Source: Semisulcospira habei
Taxonomy: Eukaryota > Mollusca > Gastropoda > Semisulcospiridae
Direction of reading: 5' to 3'
NCBI GenBank assembly: GCA_036245525.1
Contig: BTPG01000005.1
Location: forward strand, 207,673,026 to 207,737,025
Length of the DNA stretch: 64,000 nucleotides
Numbering within the stretch: position 1 is the stretch's first letter; each line of letters begins with the position of its first letter. Below the pieces are notes generated by a model. The model worked only from the letters and a program-made list of their open reading frames with translations. It had not been told where the DNA came from and ran no database searches. The translations under genes were made by a program, and so were the position numbers. Shown here one piece after another: positions 11,201 through 20,425 of the stretch.

Positions 11201-12684
11201 AGGTGTTTGTGGTAGCGTGTGCCCAGCCCTTAAACTTGTTTCTGTCTTTGGTGGTTATTCCTTGCATTTTACACACTGGGGCACTCTTTCAGTGGATGTA
11301 AACATAAATGAAAAGACAAACACAAAATGCAATGACACAATGTGTGTCAGGGAGTGGCTGTCACTGTCAGTAATAAGATAGCTTTGCATCCATACAACCA
11401 AATGTTTAAAAGCAGTGTCTTACCTAGCTTAAGGGAAAACTCGTAGAAGCGTTTCAACTTTGCGACAATGGGACACACCGCCTCCCATGCCTTCTCCTGC
11501 AGAGCTTCATCTTTTGGGTTAGAAATTGCCTGTACAAACACATGCATATCAATAGATAACATCAAGGAAACACTTTACTTCAAACCGCACAATGAAGTGG
11601 CAGTATGTCGAGACATACAACAATACGCTGGGTACATGCACAACACAGAAGTCTCCCATGTGACAAATAGCATTTGCCATACTTGCCAAATGTCTCAGAT
11701 ATCTCCTAAAAGCTGAAAATGTTCATCTAAGTTTGTAAGTTTTGGAGACTTCTTTAACAGAAAATCAGACATTTTAGATGTTTCAAACTTCAGATTTTAC
11801 CAATCACCCAACATAAAGCCAAGAAAGACCATACAACAATCAAGTGTCACAAATTTTCCAAACCCTCTTGATGTCAAAGAATGAATATATGACTGTGTAA
11901 GTGTACATGTATATAACATACAAAGGATCACACTATACGACACTATAGGACTTTTCCCTGTTGAATTTACAACCATTTCACTCAGACACATCTGTGACCA
12001 CTGCCAACAGCCAGGACGCACCACAGCAGGAGATGGATAGACCATGATAATTCAAGGATAGTGCCAGTTTGGCTTGGCGCCAAGCTAGTCCGGCACTACC
12101 CTTGAATTATCATGGTCGATTCATCTCCTGCAGCTGGTATATAGTCGTTAGGTCACCTCCAAAATTTGGTAAATGCGGCCATTGGGTTAATTATGTGTAA
12201 GCAAAGTTACGTACCAATCGTATTTCATCTGATGCCCCAACATAGTTCTGAAGTTCCCTCAAGATGGCCTGTGACTGTTCTAGCACAGCCTGAACAAGAT
12301 TATAGGTGGCCTGCTCGCTCTCTGTTGGCTGTGCATCTGTTCACAATAAAGTGTCATGAAGTACATTGTACGTTCTAGAAAAAATATATTCAAACAAAAA
12401 GATGAAATCAACAAACGCATCCACTCAAACACACACAAATTCTATATGAAACTAATCAAGACCAAACCCCCCAAATTGTAACTTCATCTTTCTAGCACTC
12501 TTATTAAGAAATCAATGACAGTAATCGGAGTAGCGCCTATACCAAACAACAACTGTGGTCCAAATCCAAACAAATAAACAAAATACATGTAAAGGAAAAT
12601 GCTCTTACTTTCAAAATCAACAAATATGTCCGCTCCCTTTGCAGGTGATTCGGAATTCAATAGAATCCGCAGTAAATTTCCCAT
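2163..12684 (-). CDS. CYRI: CYRI (FAM49) protein, complete ten-exon gene
   Basis: The product is a CYFIP-related Rac1 interactor, which binds active Rac1 at membranes and restrains the SCAR/WAVE actin-nucleation complex (established for the family). Coding exons in order are 12609-12684, 12215-12336, 11424-11529, 7518-7654, 5989-6063, 5568-5693, 5211-5290, 3603-3729, 2578-2648 and 2163-2226. They sum to 984 bp, 327 residues plus stop, against about 324 in vertebrate FAM49. Every junction has GT..AG borders and compatible phase. Visible marks are MGNLL (N-myristoylation glycine), [10 protein letters not shown] (the arginine pair used for Rac1 binding in the family) and [20 protein letters not shown]. 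No break was seen. Introns carry many TTAA-bounded hairpin elements, a SINE and a piggyBac remnant. The ATG lies in MGNLL at 12682-12684. Confidence 0.95.
2447..2513. repeat. Family G hairpin
   Basis: CTTGCGCCAG and CTGGCGCAAG ends with AAGCAAGGTGCTCCG and its complement inside. No TTAA was seen. Confidence 0.7.
2578..2648 (-). CDS. CYRI: CYRI exon 9
   Basis: It encodes [20 protein letters not shown] and NALR, the family [17 protein letters not shown] block. The donor is GTCAGT, phase 2. Confidence 0.92.
2790..2855. repeat. Family B hairpin
   Basis: The arms are GCAAGAGGCACAGATCCTCA.. and its complement, with a GCCCCCGCAGTTGCGGGGGC centre. Outer sequence CCCCTTCACGGC (2698) and GCAGTGAAGGGG (2950) may be the ends of a larger element. 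Confidence 0.8.
3041..3205 (+). mobile_element. tRNA-derived SINE
   Basis: A box-A-like TGGCTCGGTGGTAGAGTG (3046-3063) and a perfect box B GGTTCGAATCC (3089-3099), followed by an unrelated body and a tail GACGTTAAAGCCCCAACG. It lies in the CYRI intron between exons 8 and 9. Confidence 0.8.
3483..3544. repeat. Family B hairpin, degenerate
   Basis: GGAGGCATAGATCCT and AGGATCTATGCCTC arms around a CCCCCGCAAATGTGGGGG centre. Confidence 0.7.
3603..3729 (-). CDS. CYRI: CYRI exon 8
   Basis: It encodes [20 protein letters not shown] and [20 protein letters not shown], the strongest block of family identity in the gene. A degenerate family B hairpin lies just downstream in the intron. Confidence 0.95.
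3903..3966. repeat. Family A hairpin core
   Basis: AAGGGTAGTGCCAGATTAGC arms. It abuts the TTAA of the next element (3967-3970). Confidence 0.8.
3971..4186. mobile_element. Family A element, full length (long subtype)
   Basis: TTAA at 3967-3970 and 4187-4190. Ends are CCCTTATCATTC and GTATGATATGGG, core GGTAGTGCCAGAATAGCTTG. Same subtype as 14253, 14798 and 54191. Confidence 0.85.
4218..4268 (+). repeat. SINE/LINE 3' tail fragment
   Basis: (ATTG)n next to CATTGCTTAACGTCCC, similar to molluscan retroposon tails. Confidence 0.4.
4925..5155. mobile_element. Family A element with collapsed core
   Basis: TTAA at 4921-4924 and 5156-5159. The core at 5011-5057 reads AGAATAGCTATTCT: the central CTTGGCGCC..GGCGCCAAG has been lost, leaving a shorter perfect hairpin. 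Confidence 0.75.
5211..5290 (-). CDS. CYRI: CYRI exon 7
   Basis: It encodes [20 protein letters not shown] and [16 protein letters not shown] is a conserved family block. The donor is GTAAGT, phase 2. Confidence 0.93.
5568..5693 (-). CDS. CYRI: CYRI exon 6
   Basis: It encodes [20 protein letters not shown] and [16 protein letters not shown] in 42 codons, phase 0 at both ends. The family reads [20 protein letters not shown] here. Confidence 0.93.
5843..5886. mobile_element. Family C-like short hairpin
   Basis: TTAA at 5839-5842 and 5887-5890, ends CTCATTCACGGC and GGCCGTATGAG. It lies in CYRI intron 5. Confidence 0.7.
5989..6063 (-). CDS. CYRI: CYRI exon 5 (Rac1-binding arginines)
   Basis: It encodes [20 protein letters not shown] and MANE in 25 codons. 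The YYRR pair corresponds to the arginines needed for Rac1 binding in vertebrate CYRI-B. The donor is GTAAGG. Confidence 0.93.
6127..6333. mobile_element. Family A element
   Basis: CCCTTTTGGCCCC and GAGGCTAAAAGGG ends. TTAA on the right (6334-6337), TGAA on the left. ATTCAAGGGTAGTGCCAGAT core. Confidence 0.8.
6743..6911. mobile_element. Family A element, core damaged
   Basis: TTAA at 6739-6742. The TTTAAGGGTAGTGCCAGATC left arm is kept and the right arm is shortened to GGCAGCACCCTTAAA. Confidence 0.7.
6921..6979. repeat. Family B hairpin, decayed
   Basis: GCAAGAGGCAC and CACCTCTTGC ends remain. The centre is damaged. Confidence 0.6.
7049..7253. mobile_element. Family A element
   Basis: CCCTTTTACCCC and GGGGCTAAATGGG ends. 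The core hairpin at 7138-7206 is near perfect. Confidence 0.8.
7267..7456. mobile_element. Family A element
   Basis: TTAA at 7263-7266 on the left. AGTGCCAGATTAGCTTGGTG core, with part of the right arm missing. Confidence 0.7.
7518..7654 (-). CDS. CYRI: CYRI exon 4
   Basis: It encodes a divergent linker and then [19 protein letters not shown], matching KQFAEILHF..RFDELK of the family. The donor GTTCGT is weak but in phase with exon 5. Confidence 0.92.
7864..7945. repeat. Family A hairpin core
   Basis: GAGTAGTGCCAGATTAGCTT and AGCTAATCTGGCACTACTC arms; GATTATT and AACTAATC flanks. Confidence 0.75.
8018..8190. repeat. Family A element, long subtype 2
   Basis: ACCCTTGTCATCCTGATACA start with core 8072-8142. 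It resembles 8508-8707 in its flanks. Confidence 0.7.
8508..8707. mobile_element. Family A element, long subtype 2
   Basis: TTAA at 8504-8507 and 8708-8711. CCCTTTTCAATTTGATACAC start, TCAGGATGTAGTGGG end, core GCCAGAATAGCTTGGCGCC. Confidence 0.85.
8808..8898. mobile_element. Family D hairpin, copy 1
   Basis: Bounded by TTAA (8804-8807, 8899-8902) with ends CCTTTGTGTGCCGGTAGTGG. The central palindrome is GATGATTCCTTCAGGAATCATC. It is directly followed by a second copy of the same unit. Confidence 0.8.
8957..9047. mobile_element. Family D hairpin, copy 2
   Basis: Nearly identical to 8808-8898 and bounded by TTAA at 8953-8956 and 9048-9051. Both copies are followed by AAAATACT..GACAGTCCTTAA, so about 150 bp was tandemly duplicated. 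The piggyBac element entered the second TTAA of this flank. Confidence 0.8.
9362..9727 (+). pseudogene. piggyBac transposase N-terminal fragment
   Basis: The ATG at 9362 sits in a good context (AAAATGG). It encodes [20 protein letters not shown], long acidic runs, then WTAGPF and [20 protein letters not shown], as seen just before the DDD domain of piggyBac-derived transposases. TGA at 9725-9727 follows the deletion junction. Confidence 0.8.
9764..10066 (+). pseudogene. piggyBac transposase C-terminal cysteine-rich fragment
   Basis: It lies in the same frame as the N-terminal piece. Upstream residues read [20 protein letters not shown], then [32 protein letters not shown], the C-x2-C ring-like finger at the end of piggyBac transposases. 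Confidence 0.8.
10924..10992. mobile_element. Family C hairpin, partly decayed
   Basis: TTAA at 10920-10923 and 10993-10996, ends CTCATTGGAGA and TCTCTAATGAG, with GGATATGCGG inside. Confidence 0.75.
11424..11529 (-). CDS. CYRI: CYRI exon 3
   Basis: It encodes [20 protein letters not shown] followed by [10 protein letters not shown], the family block around LQEKAW. The donor is GTAAGA, phase 1. Confidence 0.93.
12011..12186. mobile_element. Family A element
   Basis: TTAA on the right at 12187-12190. The core is shortened to GGCTTGGCGCCAAGCTAGTC with no loop. Confidence 0.7.
12215..12336 (-). CDS. CYRI: CYRI exon 2
   Basis: It encodes [20 protein letters not shown] and on to SDEIRL, nearly identical in pattern to vertebrate FAM49. 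The acceptor reads AACAG and the donor GTACGT. It enters after one leftover nucleotide and ends at phase 0. Confidence 0.93.
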
Positions 12685-12705
12685 TACCGAAGAGCTGGTG
12701 ATGGG
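12609..12705 (-). CDS. CYRI: CYRI exon 1 (coding part 12609-12684)
   Basis: The ATG at 12682-12684 opens MGNLLRIL, the conserved myristoylated start. An acceptor (TTTCAG) at 12706 leaves 21 nt of 5' leader, so at least one non-coding exon lies upstream. The donor GTAAGA follows at phase 1. Confidence 0.92.
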
Positions 12706-12791
12706 CTGAAACATTGGAATTAAACACACTCTTCATATTTGTCATGCAGAGACATAACTCTACACGACACTTAACTCCTGAAGCACAATAC

Positions 12792-12900
12792 AACAGGAGA
12801 AAGATCAATCATGATAGTTAAAGGGTGGTGCAATAATAGCTTGCCGCCTCAAGGCGCCATGCTATTCTTGCACCACCCTTGAACTATCATGGCAGACCTG
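12792..12900. repeat. Family A hairpin core
   Basis: GGTGCAATAATAGCTTGCCG left and CTATTCTTGCACCACCC right. Both arms have TGCAA/TTGCA in place of TGCCA/TGGCA. Confidence 0.75.
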
Positions 12901-13211
12901 TCTTAGGTGTCACTGCCCATGTTTAGGAATGCTGACCCTGCGTTCTCAATGTGTCAAAGTTAAACAATGATCTATGCTCCAATGAACTCCATTTACATGT
13001 TCATGCAATATCTAGCAAATAATTATACACTGCTCAATATTTGCTACGGACATTCAGTTCACACATGGATAAAGGTCAATGTAACGGTAAGGTTCCAGAA
13101 TGCACACACAATCGCTCTCAGTTATTTCAGTTAACTACTGACGACTATGTCTAAACAAATCTGTGTGTATTAACCCATAAAGCTCTAACCCGCAACCACA
13201 AGACCTAGATC

Positions 13212-13280
13212 AGCCATGATATTTCAAGGGTGGCGCCAGAATAGCTTGGTGCCGTTAGAACTGGTCAATCTGCCTCTAGA
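13212..13280. repeat. Family A element, right arm lost
   Basis: ATTTCAAGGGTGGCGCCAGA left arm, then a jump to CTGGTCAATCTGCCTC of the outer flank. Confidence 0.6.
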
Positions 13281-14248
13281 ACAGTGACGTAGACATCAAA
13301 TGGTACACGGTGTCTGAAAAATGGATAATTTCATCCTCAAGATGTAATCTCTGGACCCCGATGGAACTGCTGATCACAGTCAGCATTTTGATGGTCCTGA
13401 CCGAGACATACAAAGAAACACAGCGTTCATAGGAAAGATCAGCTGAATGGGGTCTGTTGCAAGCTGCTTTATGAAAAAAATGGTGACTTCTGGTGCACTG
13501 GTCAAGTCAGCATGCAGCTTAGTAACGTGTGGAATCAATTTATGTAGATTTCAGAAAAATGGAAGATGCATTCTGCCTGAGTTATGGCCCATTTTCTGCT
13601 CACATGATGTTGCCCCAAAACGCTTTGCACCTGGCTGTGTTTCTTGGAATGTCAGGAATTAATGATAACTGCAGGCATCCCGAAAGAATTTTGCACAAAG
13701 AGCCAAATTTATGCATTCTAACACAATTTTATGCTTTCTGACTTTCCAAACAGCACATCCATCTTTGATAGATTATTTCCCAACAAAATGAAAATGACCA
13801 CAGGCTATCCAATGCCTATGCCCCAATCAAAACTGTTAAATTTGTAAAGTACCATTACGAATAAATCTGTAGACACATTTCATCACCATTTGTGTTTGTT
13901 ACGCTCGTCGACACACCTAATGAACTTTAACAGCAGTCTGGACACGCAGCAATGGCACATGCGTAATCTCACTAATTTATTCTGCATGGCTGTTAGCATG
14001 TCAATCTACTTTTAGCCGTTTCTTGTACTAAAAGCATTGTATTTCTAGAACAGAGTGGAGTGATTGTCAGGTTACTTGATAAAAAGATGATGTGTGCTGA
14101 ACTAAATTGTCCTGCTTGGGCACAGACGCTCGCTACTTATACTTCCCTTGGTGAGAAAATGCTAAACTTCCCCCAACCCTTATGTTGGAAAAAAAATGTT
14201 CTCTCTCTCTTTTTCATGCTGCTTATTGCTTATTTAATTTGGTGCTGC
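13281..14248. other. No gene seen
   Basis: Intron-like sequence upstream of CYRI exon 1. Short ORFs only, without recognisable content. Confidence 0.6.
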
Positions 14249-14252
14249 TTAA

Positions 14253-14463
14253 CTCATATCATACTGAGGCTAAAAGTGTCAAATTTGTACACTGCCATAT
14301 GCAAGCTACGTTGTAGTACTTACAGATTAGGATATAGACCAATGGCTTTAGTTCAAGGGGGGTGCCAGAATAGCTTGGGGCCTAGAGGTGACAAGCTATT
14401 CTGGCACTATCCTTGAACTATTTTAAACTTATTTCACACACTGGTGTATTCTGAATGATAAGG
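14253..14463. mobile_element. Family A element, long subtype, reversed
   Basis: TTAA at 14249-14252 and 14464-14467. The core has several unpaired changes. Confidence 0.8.
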
Positions 14464-14797
14464 GTTAACTATGCTCCTTCCCCCCCTCCCAACCAGAAAA
14501 CAGAGCAAACCCTGTAGTCTCCTTAAACACGTTATCTATAGCTCATTTTTTTCACCTACTGATCTATTCAAAGATGACTGGACAAGTGATCCCCACCACA
14601 CCTCACTCCCAGAAACAAACACATGCAAACTCTTTCAGTGATCTCTTCAGCATTCTATTATTAGTGACGATAACATTTATTTGACTTGTGCCACAAAATA
14701 ACAGATCACATGGAACAGAATTTTTACAAAATTCTCTTCCTTCATCTTGCAATGACAATCCAAATACAACTGCAGTAAACATGCACACCATATTTAA

Positions 14798-15372
14798 CCC
14801 TCATCAATTGGAATATACCAGTATGTGAAATAAGCTTGACTAAAGTAGTTCAAGGGTAGTGCCAGAATAGTTTGGCACCTCTAGGCGCCAAGCTATTCTG
14901 GCACCACCCTTGAACTAAAGCCATTGGTCTATATCCTTATCTGCATGTACTATAATGATAAGTACCCAATGGAGAAAGAAACAAGTTTAGAAAAGACGGG
15001 TACAACACAATTTATTAATATTTCAGGTAAATACCCTTTGTCAAAATAGACAAACAAACAAACAGAGAGATCAGCCGCTACTTATCTTCATTCGCAGAAG
15101 GAATGTGGCAACTTATATAGTTGCCACATTCCTTCTGCGAATGAAGATAAGTAGCGGCTGATCTCTCTGTTTGTCTATTTAGAGAAAGGGTATTTACCCA
15201 AAATATTAATAAATTGTGTTGTACCCGTCTTTTCTAAGCGTGTTTCTTTCTCCGTTGGGTACTCTTTGCATTTTACATGCTTGGCAGTCACCTTTTTGGT
15301 CTGGATTTTTTATAATGTAGCTTGCATATAGCAGTGTACAAATTTGAAGCTTTTATCCTCAGTATGATATGG
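14798..15372. mobile_element. Family A element split by a nested foldback
   Basis: TTAA at 14794-14797 and 15373-15376. Without the insert it would match 3971-4186 (ends at TATGATATGGG). Confidence 0.85.
14958..15310. mobile_element. Foldback element with ~150-bp inverted arms and 7-bp target duplication
   Basis: Arms 14961-15118 and 15119-15263 (AGTACCCAATGGAGAAAGAA.. against TTGGGTACT) meet almost head to head. A 47-bp unpaired tail follows on the right. TATAATG is repeated at 14951-14957 and 15311-15317, and the uninterrupted sequence is seen in the copy at 3971. No coding sequence. Confidence 0.85.
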
Positions 15373-15376
15373 GTTA

Positions 15377-16185
15377 ATGTGTGTACATGACATATAAATC
15401 ATACTGACATTGATTATGAGTTAATGACAATTAAGCATTGCACTAAAGTGTTAAATCAAAACTAGCCATAGCATGCAGTAAAACTAACATTAAACTAAAG
15501 ACACAAGAAAACCCTATATGGCATAAGTACATTAAAAAAAAAAGCAACAGTCATGATCATTAGAACTAGCAGTTTTAAGAATGTCCATGCCACATGCAAA
15601 AATAATGCATGTGCAGCACTTTTGGATCATAATTCATTAGTTGTTATAGAACTACAGAGAAAACAACATGATCTATCATTAATTGTTTTCCTTGCATGAT
15701 CATATCCATGAAAGCTTTCATAAATGTACACGTTGAAAGTTTCTTCATTCTGACATGAAAACAATTTTTTCATTCTCGGGCATCCATTGTGACAACCTCT
15801 TATGACCTGCCTGCACGTGGTGGGGTCAACATTTTGCCAGCAATAAACACTGGCACGGTTATCATTACATCTTTGTTGCTCGGCAGATTACAATTAAACC
15901 AATTAAATCACTCATTTTCAGAATAAATGCAAAAATGTCAATGCTTACGGGCAGTTATAAATAGTCCAAGAAAAATAGCCTGTGCAACTGTGAGAGTATA
16001 AAGATCGTCTCATCGAGAGCACTGCAAAACGATCCGTGATAGAGGAATTTACCTGCTTTATCTACATCCCTCTCGTTTGGTTCAGTTTACTTTGAACAGT
16101 ACTCAACAACAACACTTCTCCCATAAGGTAGATGTACAACAGACATAATGCTGCCAAATAATATTGTTTAAGGAAAATCTTATAC
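15377..16185. other. No gene seen
   Basis: AT-rich, presumably the first CYRI intron. Confidence 0.5.
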
Positions 16186-16189
16186 CAAC

Positions 16190-16262
16190 CTCACGATCAA
16201 CTTCCTAGCGCAGAAGGAGGAAGTAGATTCGTCTTCCGGGTTAGATCATCGCAGAAACTGAA
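16190..16262 (-). promoter_or_regulatory. Possible 5' non-coding exon and promoter of CYRI
   Basis: On the minus strand a segment containing CCGGAAG (ETS-like site) and TACTTCC ends in a donor-like GTGAG/GTTGGT at 16189-16190. Together with CACGTG inside 16405-16420 and the GC-rich plus-strand region beyond 16.6 kb, this looks like a divergent promoter. This is inference; no transcript evidence is available. Confidence 0.35.
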
Positions 16263-16399
16263 GAAAACAAACAAACAAAAATGCATAGAAAACCTTTGCC
16301 CCGAATAAATCGCATGATTTGTAAGAGTACATTCACAGACATATTTTTAATAACCCATACTCTTTCTCTCATTTTTTTTCACGCACCATTTTAATGCTC

Positions 16400-17242
16400 C
16401 AGATTTGTCACGTGATCATTGTCCGAAGTCGTCAAGTCAGTGCCTGAAGAGAAACAGTGGTTTTGTATGACTAGATTATCTGTAACACGCATTTAGCGTA
16501 AAACGTGAGTATGACATTATTTATTGCTGAATATGTTTACATAGTGCTACTAATTTATTCCTGAAGACAATTTTCTGTTGTTAGAGCTTGCGGCGCTTGT
16601 GTTAGTTTTATTAGAAAGCCATGCCTGAAAGTTAGTTATAGCAGACGACGCGGAACCAGCTATCGTCTGCTACAAGCAGCAGCGGATGTCTGTGAGTGCC
16701 GCCGTCTGTCGTCATTACTGGCGGATCCGAAGTAGCTGCGTTCTTTCTGTTTGTTTCGGTCCACAGTAATAAGGACACTGCCAAAGACAGATTAAAATGC
16801 AGGGTATAACTTTTTTCTGGTCAGTTGTACGGCCGGTACTGGCAGCCGTGAGCACTACTAAGATGATGTCCGGCGCTTGGCCCGCGGCGCCGCGGGCGGG
16901 CAGTGCCGCCGGCCGACGGCCGGTCATCCCGGGCCCTGGCCGGAGCCGGGCGATCGATAGGGACTACTTCAAGTTCATCTATGACTAACATTGTATGCAT
17001 TGAATTACCTACATATCATGATGTATATTGAATATTTTGGTTAAGTCAGTTCAGGCAGACTGAGGTTGTAGGGGTTCACTGTCGGCCCACAGAGCGTCAA
17101 TACTGAATGTAGTCTTTGGCCGCCGCGGACTGGACACTGAAACGAAATCATTGAATCCGTCGCCGGTTACTTGTACCCGGCGGCTGAGCGTGATCATTCC
17201 GGCCGCCCGGGTATCCGTCAGTCCGGCTCAGTCAATCGTCAG
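16400..17242 (+). promoter_or_regulatory. GC-rich promoter-like region with 5' exon donor
   Basis: The local composition rises sharply to CpG-rich sequence between 16.65 and 17.25 kb, with GC palindromes around 16880-16930. Good donors occur at 16505 (GTGAGT) and 17243 (CAG then GTAAAT). The next acceptor, at 18472, opens the exon of the 541-codon ORF. I read this as the start of the plus-strand gene. Confidence 0.4.
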
Positions 17243-18300
17243 GTAAATATCTCCAGCTATTCTTAGTATAGGCCAGCTCCGACCTTGGCCGCTTAAAAAA
17301 AAAAAAAAAAAAAAAAAAAAATGAACTGGGAAACGTCAACACAATGCCGGCTGATCCGCCCCTGGGTCACACTATTCGCGGCTCAGTTCCATGCCGGGGA
17401 ATCATGGTGCCGCGACAGCGCTGGTAGTAATGGTGTTAATCGATGTGGAATGTGTGAATGTGGCGGTAGGAAGATATTTTTCATGGGCGGCAGTGGTAGA
17501 GGTTGGGGAAGGGGAGATGAGGGGGGGGGGGGGAGAGAGAGAGAGAGACGGTCTCTGCGACAGCCGGTGTAATACATCGAAAGAAGTTAAACATAAAACT
17601 GAAACAAAAGCTTATAATTGATCTCCCCCAAATATTGTACTTTATGATTGTTCCCCTCACATTTTTTTCCATACAAGAATATTGCGGGGTGGAGGGCAGT
17701 ATACACCCCCCCCCTCCTTCCCCCACTCAAGTTTTTCCCCTTTTTTCGAAGGGGGGGGGGGGGGGGACGGGCACGGTGGTCTCTCCCGACCGAGACAGTC
17801 CAAACTATGATACGGGAACAAGAGGATGCAGCCGACTGACAAGACAGGCGGCGGTGTCATATAGTCGTCTAAGTCACTACCCAATGCGGAAAAGGCCATC
17901 GGCCGACGTCGGCCCCATGACCTTTTGCGCATTGGTTAAACACTGAATTTATTTTCAGGACACAGTATTGTTTAAATTGTTACTCCTTCTCATCACTAAT
18001 CTACCTGGCGGCGACGACTGAGTCGTTTTGCTTTTTCTTGAGTCGCAGTTGCTTTATCGCTAACCTCAGTGCCGGCCGCGAATTTCAGCACTTCTGCAAA
18101 CTTTTCAACCAAATTTGACAGAAAGTAGCTGATAAGACCTTTTTGTGCTTATTTGGGGGGGGGGGGGGGGGGCCACTACTCGCAAACTGAAGGGTCATGG
18201 GAGATTGACACTTCAAAAGTGTGAAAATGCGCCATACATTTTAAGAAAACATCGCAGGTACAAAAGCCAACCCTTACGTTAGAACTGGATCGTTCATGCA
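17243..18300. other. Low-complexity intron-like stretch
   Basis: It holds a 25-30 nt poly-A (17296-17320), G and C homopolymers (17521, 17706, 17750, 18157) and a family E hairpin. No coding signal. Confidence 0.6.
17880..17935. repeat. Family E GC-rich hairpin
   Basis: CCAATGCGGAAAAGGCCATC and CCTTTTGCGCATTGG ends around GGCCGACGTCGGCC. TTAA follows at 17936. Confidence 0.65.
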
Positions 18301-18312
18301 CTTAAGCTTTAA

Positions 18313-18384
18313 CTGATTCGAGACGTACCGCTTCCGGATACGCGGCATAAGCCGCATATCCGGAGGCGGCATGTCTCGAATGAA
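18313..18384. mobile_element. Family C hairpin
   Basis: TTAA at 18309-18312 and 18385-18388. CTGATTCGAGACGTACCGC and GCGGCATGTCTCGAATGA are the ends, with TCCGGATACGCGGC inside. It sits 88 bp before the exon at 18473. Confidence 0.8.
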
Positions 18385-18472
18385 TTAAGGGTTTTGCCAT
18401 TCTTGTTGCTGTACATGATGGGCCGACTGCGTTGTCAACGGCCCTTTGCCGTTTATTTTTTCTTTCTCGCAG

Positions 18473-20124
18473 ATACACTTGATTCTCAAGCCGGAAAGTC
18501 ATGGACCTGCTAAGCAAAGAAGAGGACGTCCAGATGTGTGTCAAGAGCACCATTGAGAAGTTAATAAACGACGTGGAGTGCAGCCTCAATCCTTTAGCTC
18601 TCGATGTAGTCGGCATTTCAACCCGGCCGCACCAAACTGTAGAGTCTGGAGACGGCAATGTATTTTTGACTGACGCACGCCAGTCCTTGAGTTTGGAGAA
18701 CCGTACTATAGAACCTACAGCCGGTGAGGATGTAAGCCACACTGCTTTATTCCCTCCATCCTCTACACTCGATATCGTGCGTAGCGGATGGAGGGAGGCA
18801 ACCAGTGTGGATGTTAGTGGATGCCCGCCAACACCATTATTACCCAAAGCCGCCACGGTGTCGCAGGCAGAGTCAAATGAGCTGGATGATATCAGCTGCA
18901 GAATGGACACGGCCCACATCTCAATGTCTTGCCCAGCATTCAGAGTCGAGAAAACTGACGACATCCTGCTTTCTGTCAACAAGTCTCTACTTGTATTCCT
19001 AGATGACACTTCACTAGAAACACGGCGTAGCAACAGCGCGGGAGGAAAAGTGGCTGCCGGTCTCAACAGAAACTGGCATTGCCCACAAATGCTGCGGCAC
19101 AACCTAACGGGTTGGCCCTCAGCGGCAGTGGACATGTGCGACATGAACGTGGGTGAAGGCGAACCGACATCTCGAGATGTCAATGCAGCCCACACAGAAC
19201 AACTGGCACCGAGGTCTCAAGAGCCGCACCCAGATAACGTTGAGCAAATAGAGCGGACAGATGACAGGAATGATGACAAAGCTCCTTCAGAAAAACGTGT
19301 TAGTTACGAGATGCCTTGTCTGGAGGCTGGAAAGGTGGCTGAAGATCCTGAGCAAATTACTGATACACCACGAGAAAATGACACAGAGAAACACTTTGAT
19401 GGTGCTCTTGCGGACGACGTGATGGCCGATCTCAGTTTGAGAATGGATCAGTCGAATAATGGCAGCAATCTTGAGATGAAATCCAGTGAGGTGGTCGTTA
19501 ACATTTGCCAGAAACAGCATATCGACGAAAACGAACGAAGTTCAAAAATTATTGCAGGATGGGCAAGCGAAATGATGATTTTTGAACCGGAATCAGCGGA
19601 GGTACCAGTTACTGGAGAGGGCACTATTGAAATCGACGGGGACCTGCCTTTCAGTCATAAGAGCTATGATGTTGAGATGCAAAGTGTAGCTGCAATACAA
19701 GCCAATAATGCGTTAGGCGTTGATTCCGTAGCGAAATCGGTGGACAAAGAAAACGAATTAGAGACGGTCCCGCTTGACGGAAAGGATTTACGATCGAAAG
19801 GTGTAAATAGAGAAAAATCACAGAGTGGTTTTCTCTGTATATCCGAAAAATTATCTCCGACCATTGGTGCAAACCATGACTTGGAGGAACGTTGCCACCT
19901 GTCTATACCCACGCGTGCTTCCGAGGCTGTGTTGCCAAGGGCCTCCCAGACATCCAAGCAACTAAGACCTCCCTCAGACCGACATTCTGGTATGGTACCA
20001 CCGCTGCACGCTGAGCAGGATGTATCAGATGTTACTGATGACCACGCAGTTCCCAGCTTGTTTGCTGAGGATCATGACGACGACCCTAATTATGACGCTT
20101 TGTATGATGAGAGCGCTGTTAAAG
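18473..20124 (+). CDS. Large first coding exon of an unrecognised protein (541 codons)
   Basis: An uninterrupted frame opens with ATG at 18501 (MDLLSKEEDVQMCVKSTIEK). It is preceded by a pyrimidine tract and acceptor TTCTTTCTCGCAG ending at 18472, and it ends at donor AAAG/GTGAGG. The protein is hydrophilic and acidic, without membrane segments or a domain I can name, and looks largely disordered; the C-terminal stretch is rich in D and Y (DDDPNYDALYDES). Without splicing the frame would run on to a stop at 20175-20177. The length of the open frame in otherwise stop-rich DNA, plus the splice sites and the phase-matched exon at 29.3 kb, argue that it is real. Confidence 0.7.
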
Positions 20125-20246
20125 GTGAGGCATTTAACCACTTCACTAACACTGATTGTACGTTGTATAGTGTCTGAAATCCGTGTGTAAATTCAACGCG
20201 AAAGAGTTCCAGCCGTCCCATGAACAATGGATACAAAGTGCTTTCA

Positions 20247-20311
20247 GCAAGAGACATAGATCCTCACGAGCTCCGGCAGTTCTGGGGGTTCATGAGGATC
20301 TATATCTCTTG
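20247..20311. repeat. Family B hairpin
   Basis: GCAAGAGACATAGATCCTC and GAGGATCTATATCTCTTG arms. CAGTGAAGGGGTTAA at 20340-20354 looks like the end of the larger element. Confidence 0.75.
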
Positions 20312-20425
20312 TAGTAGCCTTGTGGTGTATTTTTCACGGCAGTGAAGGGGTTAACCATTTTACTTACAGGGGGAAATACAATACAATTCACTTTATTGTC
20401 CATTTTCCTTCGGCTTCGACATTAA

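Noticed and set aside
16797..16988. 63-codon ORF in the GC-rich region
   Set aside because: It is short, with composition driven by GC palindromes, and no homology is recognised. It may be a leader ORF but is unsupported.
18302..19195. 297-codon ORF on the minus strand
   Set aside because: It is the shadow of the plus-strand 541-codon exon and includes a family C hairpin at its end; no splice support.
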